A stretch of 5,195 nucleotides of DNA from an uncultured Clostridia bacterium (GTDB lineage Bacteria > Bacillota > Clostridia > Christensenellales > UBA1242). Where the stretch lies: the NCBI GenBank assembly GCA_947628195.1, contig CANQZB010000073.1:1-5195 (forward strand). The letters are read 5' to 3'. The notes under the pieces are model-generated. The model did no database searches. It had not been told where the DNA came from and worked only from the letters and a program-made list of their open reading frames with translations. The position numbers and the translations under genes were made by a program. Numbering within the stretch: the stretch's first letter is position 1; each line of letters opens with the position of its first letter. This document shows positions 4,352-5,195 of this stretch, piece by piece.

Positions 4352-5195
4352 TAATTAATAAATAATTTTTTTTGCCTTTTTTAAATAAAATGCCTTGCTT
4401 TAACTGCTGTTTGTTTATGCTTATTTGAAAATCTGTAACAATTTCGCCGTCCATACTAATTCCGTTTTGTTCAATTAATCGGCGTGCTTCACTTTTGGAA
4501 TTAACAAATTTGGCGTTTAAAAGCAAATCTAACAAACCTATTTCTTGTTCGTTTAACAAAATTTCAAAGGTTGGGGCATTATCTTTATTAATAGTTTGGC
4601 TGTTAAACAAATTATTGCTCATCTCTTGCGCAAGGTTAGCATCTTGTTCGCCACGAATAAATTTTGTAATTTCATAAGCCAAGCGCTTTTTGCTTGCAAC
4701 GATGTCGGCTTTTATCATAGTTCTAACTTCGTCCATTGGCAAATCTGTAAACAGTGCAAACATCATTTCAACGCAAGCGTCTGGCGTTTGATAAACTCCC
4801 TGATAAAAATCGTAGGCAGAAATTTTATTTTCGTCAATCCAAATTGCGCCCTTTTCCGTTTTGCCCATTTTTTTGCCTTCTGGGGTTAGCAAAAGTGGAT
4901 TAGTTGCGCCTATCATTACACGATTTTGGCCATCAATAAAATTCATTTTTCTGCCAAGTTCAACGCCGGCAACAATGTTCCCCCATTGATCCGCTCCGCC
5001 ATATTCAAGGTTACAACCATATTTTTTGTTTAGATATAAGAAATCGTAGGCTTGCATTAGCATATAGCCCATTTCAAAAAAGGTTAGCCCGCCTTCTTCA
5101 ATGCGCTTTGCGTAAATTTCGTTAGTTATCATTTTATTTACATTAAAATGCACTCCAACATCACGCATAAAATTTACATAGTCATAACCCTTATA
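4341..5195 (-). CDS. tyrS: Tyrosyl-tRNA synthetase TyrS, C-terminal part (5' end outside window)
   Basis: This class I aminoacyl-tRNA synthetase charges tRNA-Tyr with tyrosine in the cytoplasm. The visible fragment is 284 residues and the reading frame is open to the window edge, so the usual N-terminal third with the HIGH-type motif is missing only because the window ends. Numbering from the first complete codon at the edge, FMRDVGVHFNVNKM (9-22) is the conserved region after the first half of the Rossmann fold. Tyrosine-binding residues are in YMLMQAYDF (Tyr44, Gln48, Asp51) and GGADQWGN (Asp69, Gln70). KMGKT (109-113) is the KMSKS-equivalent loop. The anticodon-binding helical region follows, then an S4-like RNA-binding domain from about 222 to the end (FVNSKSEARRLI, then a KKGKKNYLLI stretch). 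An ATG at 5168 is internal and not the start. The gene is convergent with the ychF operon. Confidence 0.97.
   Translation of the reverse strand, partial: YKGYDYVNFMRDVGVHFNVNKMITNEIYAKRIEEGGLTFFEMGYMLMQAYDFLYLNKKYGCNLEYGGADQWGNIVAGVELGRKMNFIDGQNRVMIGATNPLLLTPEGKKMGKTEKGAIWIDENKISAYDFYQGVYQTPDACVEMMFALFTDLPMDEVRTMIKADIVASKKRLAYEITKFIRGEQDANLAQEMSNNLFNSQTINKDNAPTFEILLNEQEIGLLDLLLNAKFVNSKSEARRLIEQNGISMDGEIVTDFQISINKQQLKQGILFKKGKKNYLLIKAK

Noticed and set aside
4596..4889. Plus-strand frame of 97 codons opposite tyrS
   Set aside because: Antisense to conserved TyrRS coding sequence, no Shine-Dalgarno or promoter, Cys/Phe-rich shadow translation.

Overview
The window reads as AT-rich bacterial chromosome from a low-GC Gram-positive-type organism (Bacillota or a related uncultured lineage). 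The evidence is textbook TTGACA-17 bp-TATAAT-like promoters, AGGAG ribosome sites, rho-independent terminators with U-runs, and housekeeping proteins of bacterial type (UppP, YchF, TyrRS). UGG tryptophan codons and normal stop use give no sign of an altered genetic code. No tRNA, rRNA, CRISPR array, transposase or integrase gene is visible.

Layout. Positions 1-450 hold no convincing protein gene. A near-consensus minus-strand promoter (125-153) drives a transcript leftward out of the window, and its first ~118 nt can fold into several hairpins (possible cis-regulatory leader, family not recognised). Next comes a cluster of short inverted repeats with TGTCATTGCGAG-type ends (198-447), MITE- or REP-like. 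From 451 to 2590 three genes lie on the minus strand. These are uppP (undecaprenyl-diphosphatase, cell-wall lipid carrier recycling), a 238-aa membrane protein of unknown function, and a 123-aa soluble protein of unknown function. The two unknown proteins appear to be paralogues. Each has its own promoter and Shine-Dalgarno site, they share an identical block around the start codon, and each ends in its own terminator.

At 2640-2660 transcription diverges. On the plus strand ychF (universally conserved P-loop ATPase/GTPase that binds the ribosome) is followed 16 bp later by a 166-aa two-helix membrane protein with a probable cytoplasmic PH-like domain, so the pair is probably an operon. It ends in a hairpin terminator shared with the convergent tyrS gene (tyrosyl-tRNA synthetase, 3' part only, running off the right edge).

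The housekeeping genes are ordinary. The parts that deserve attention are the paralogous pair with matched promoters (1326-2640), the possible structured leader at the left edge, the repeat cluster upstream of it, and a short hydrophobic reading frame made of 12-bp tandem repeats (2095-2176).
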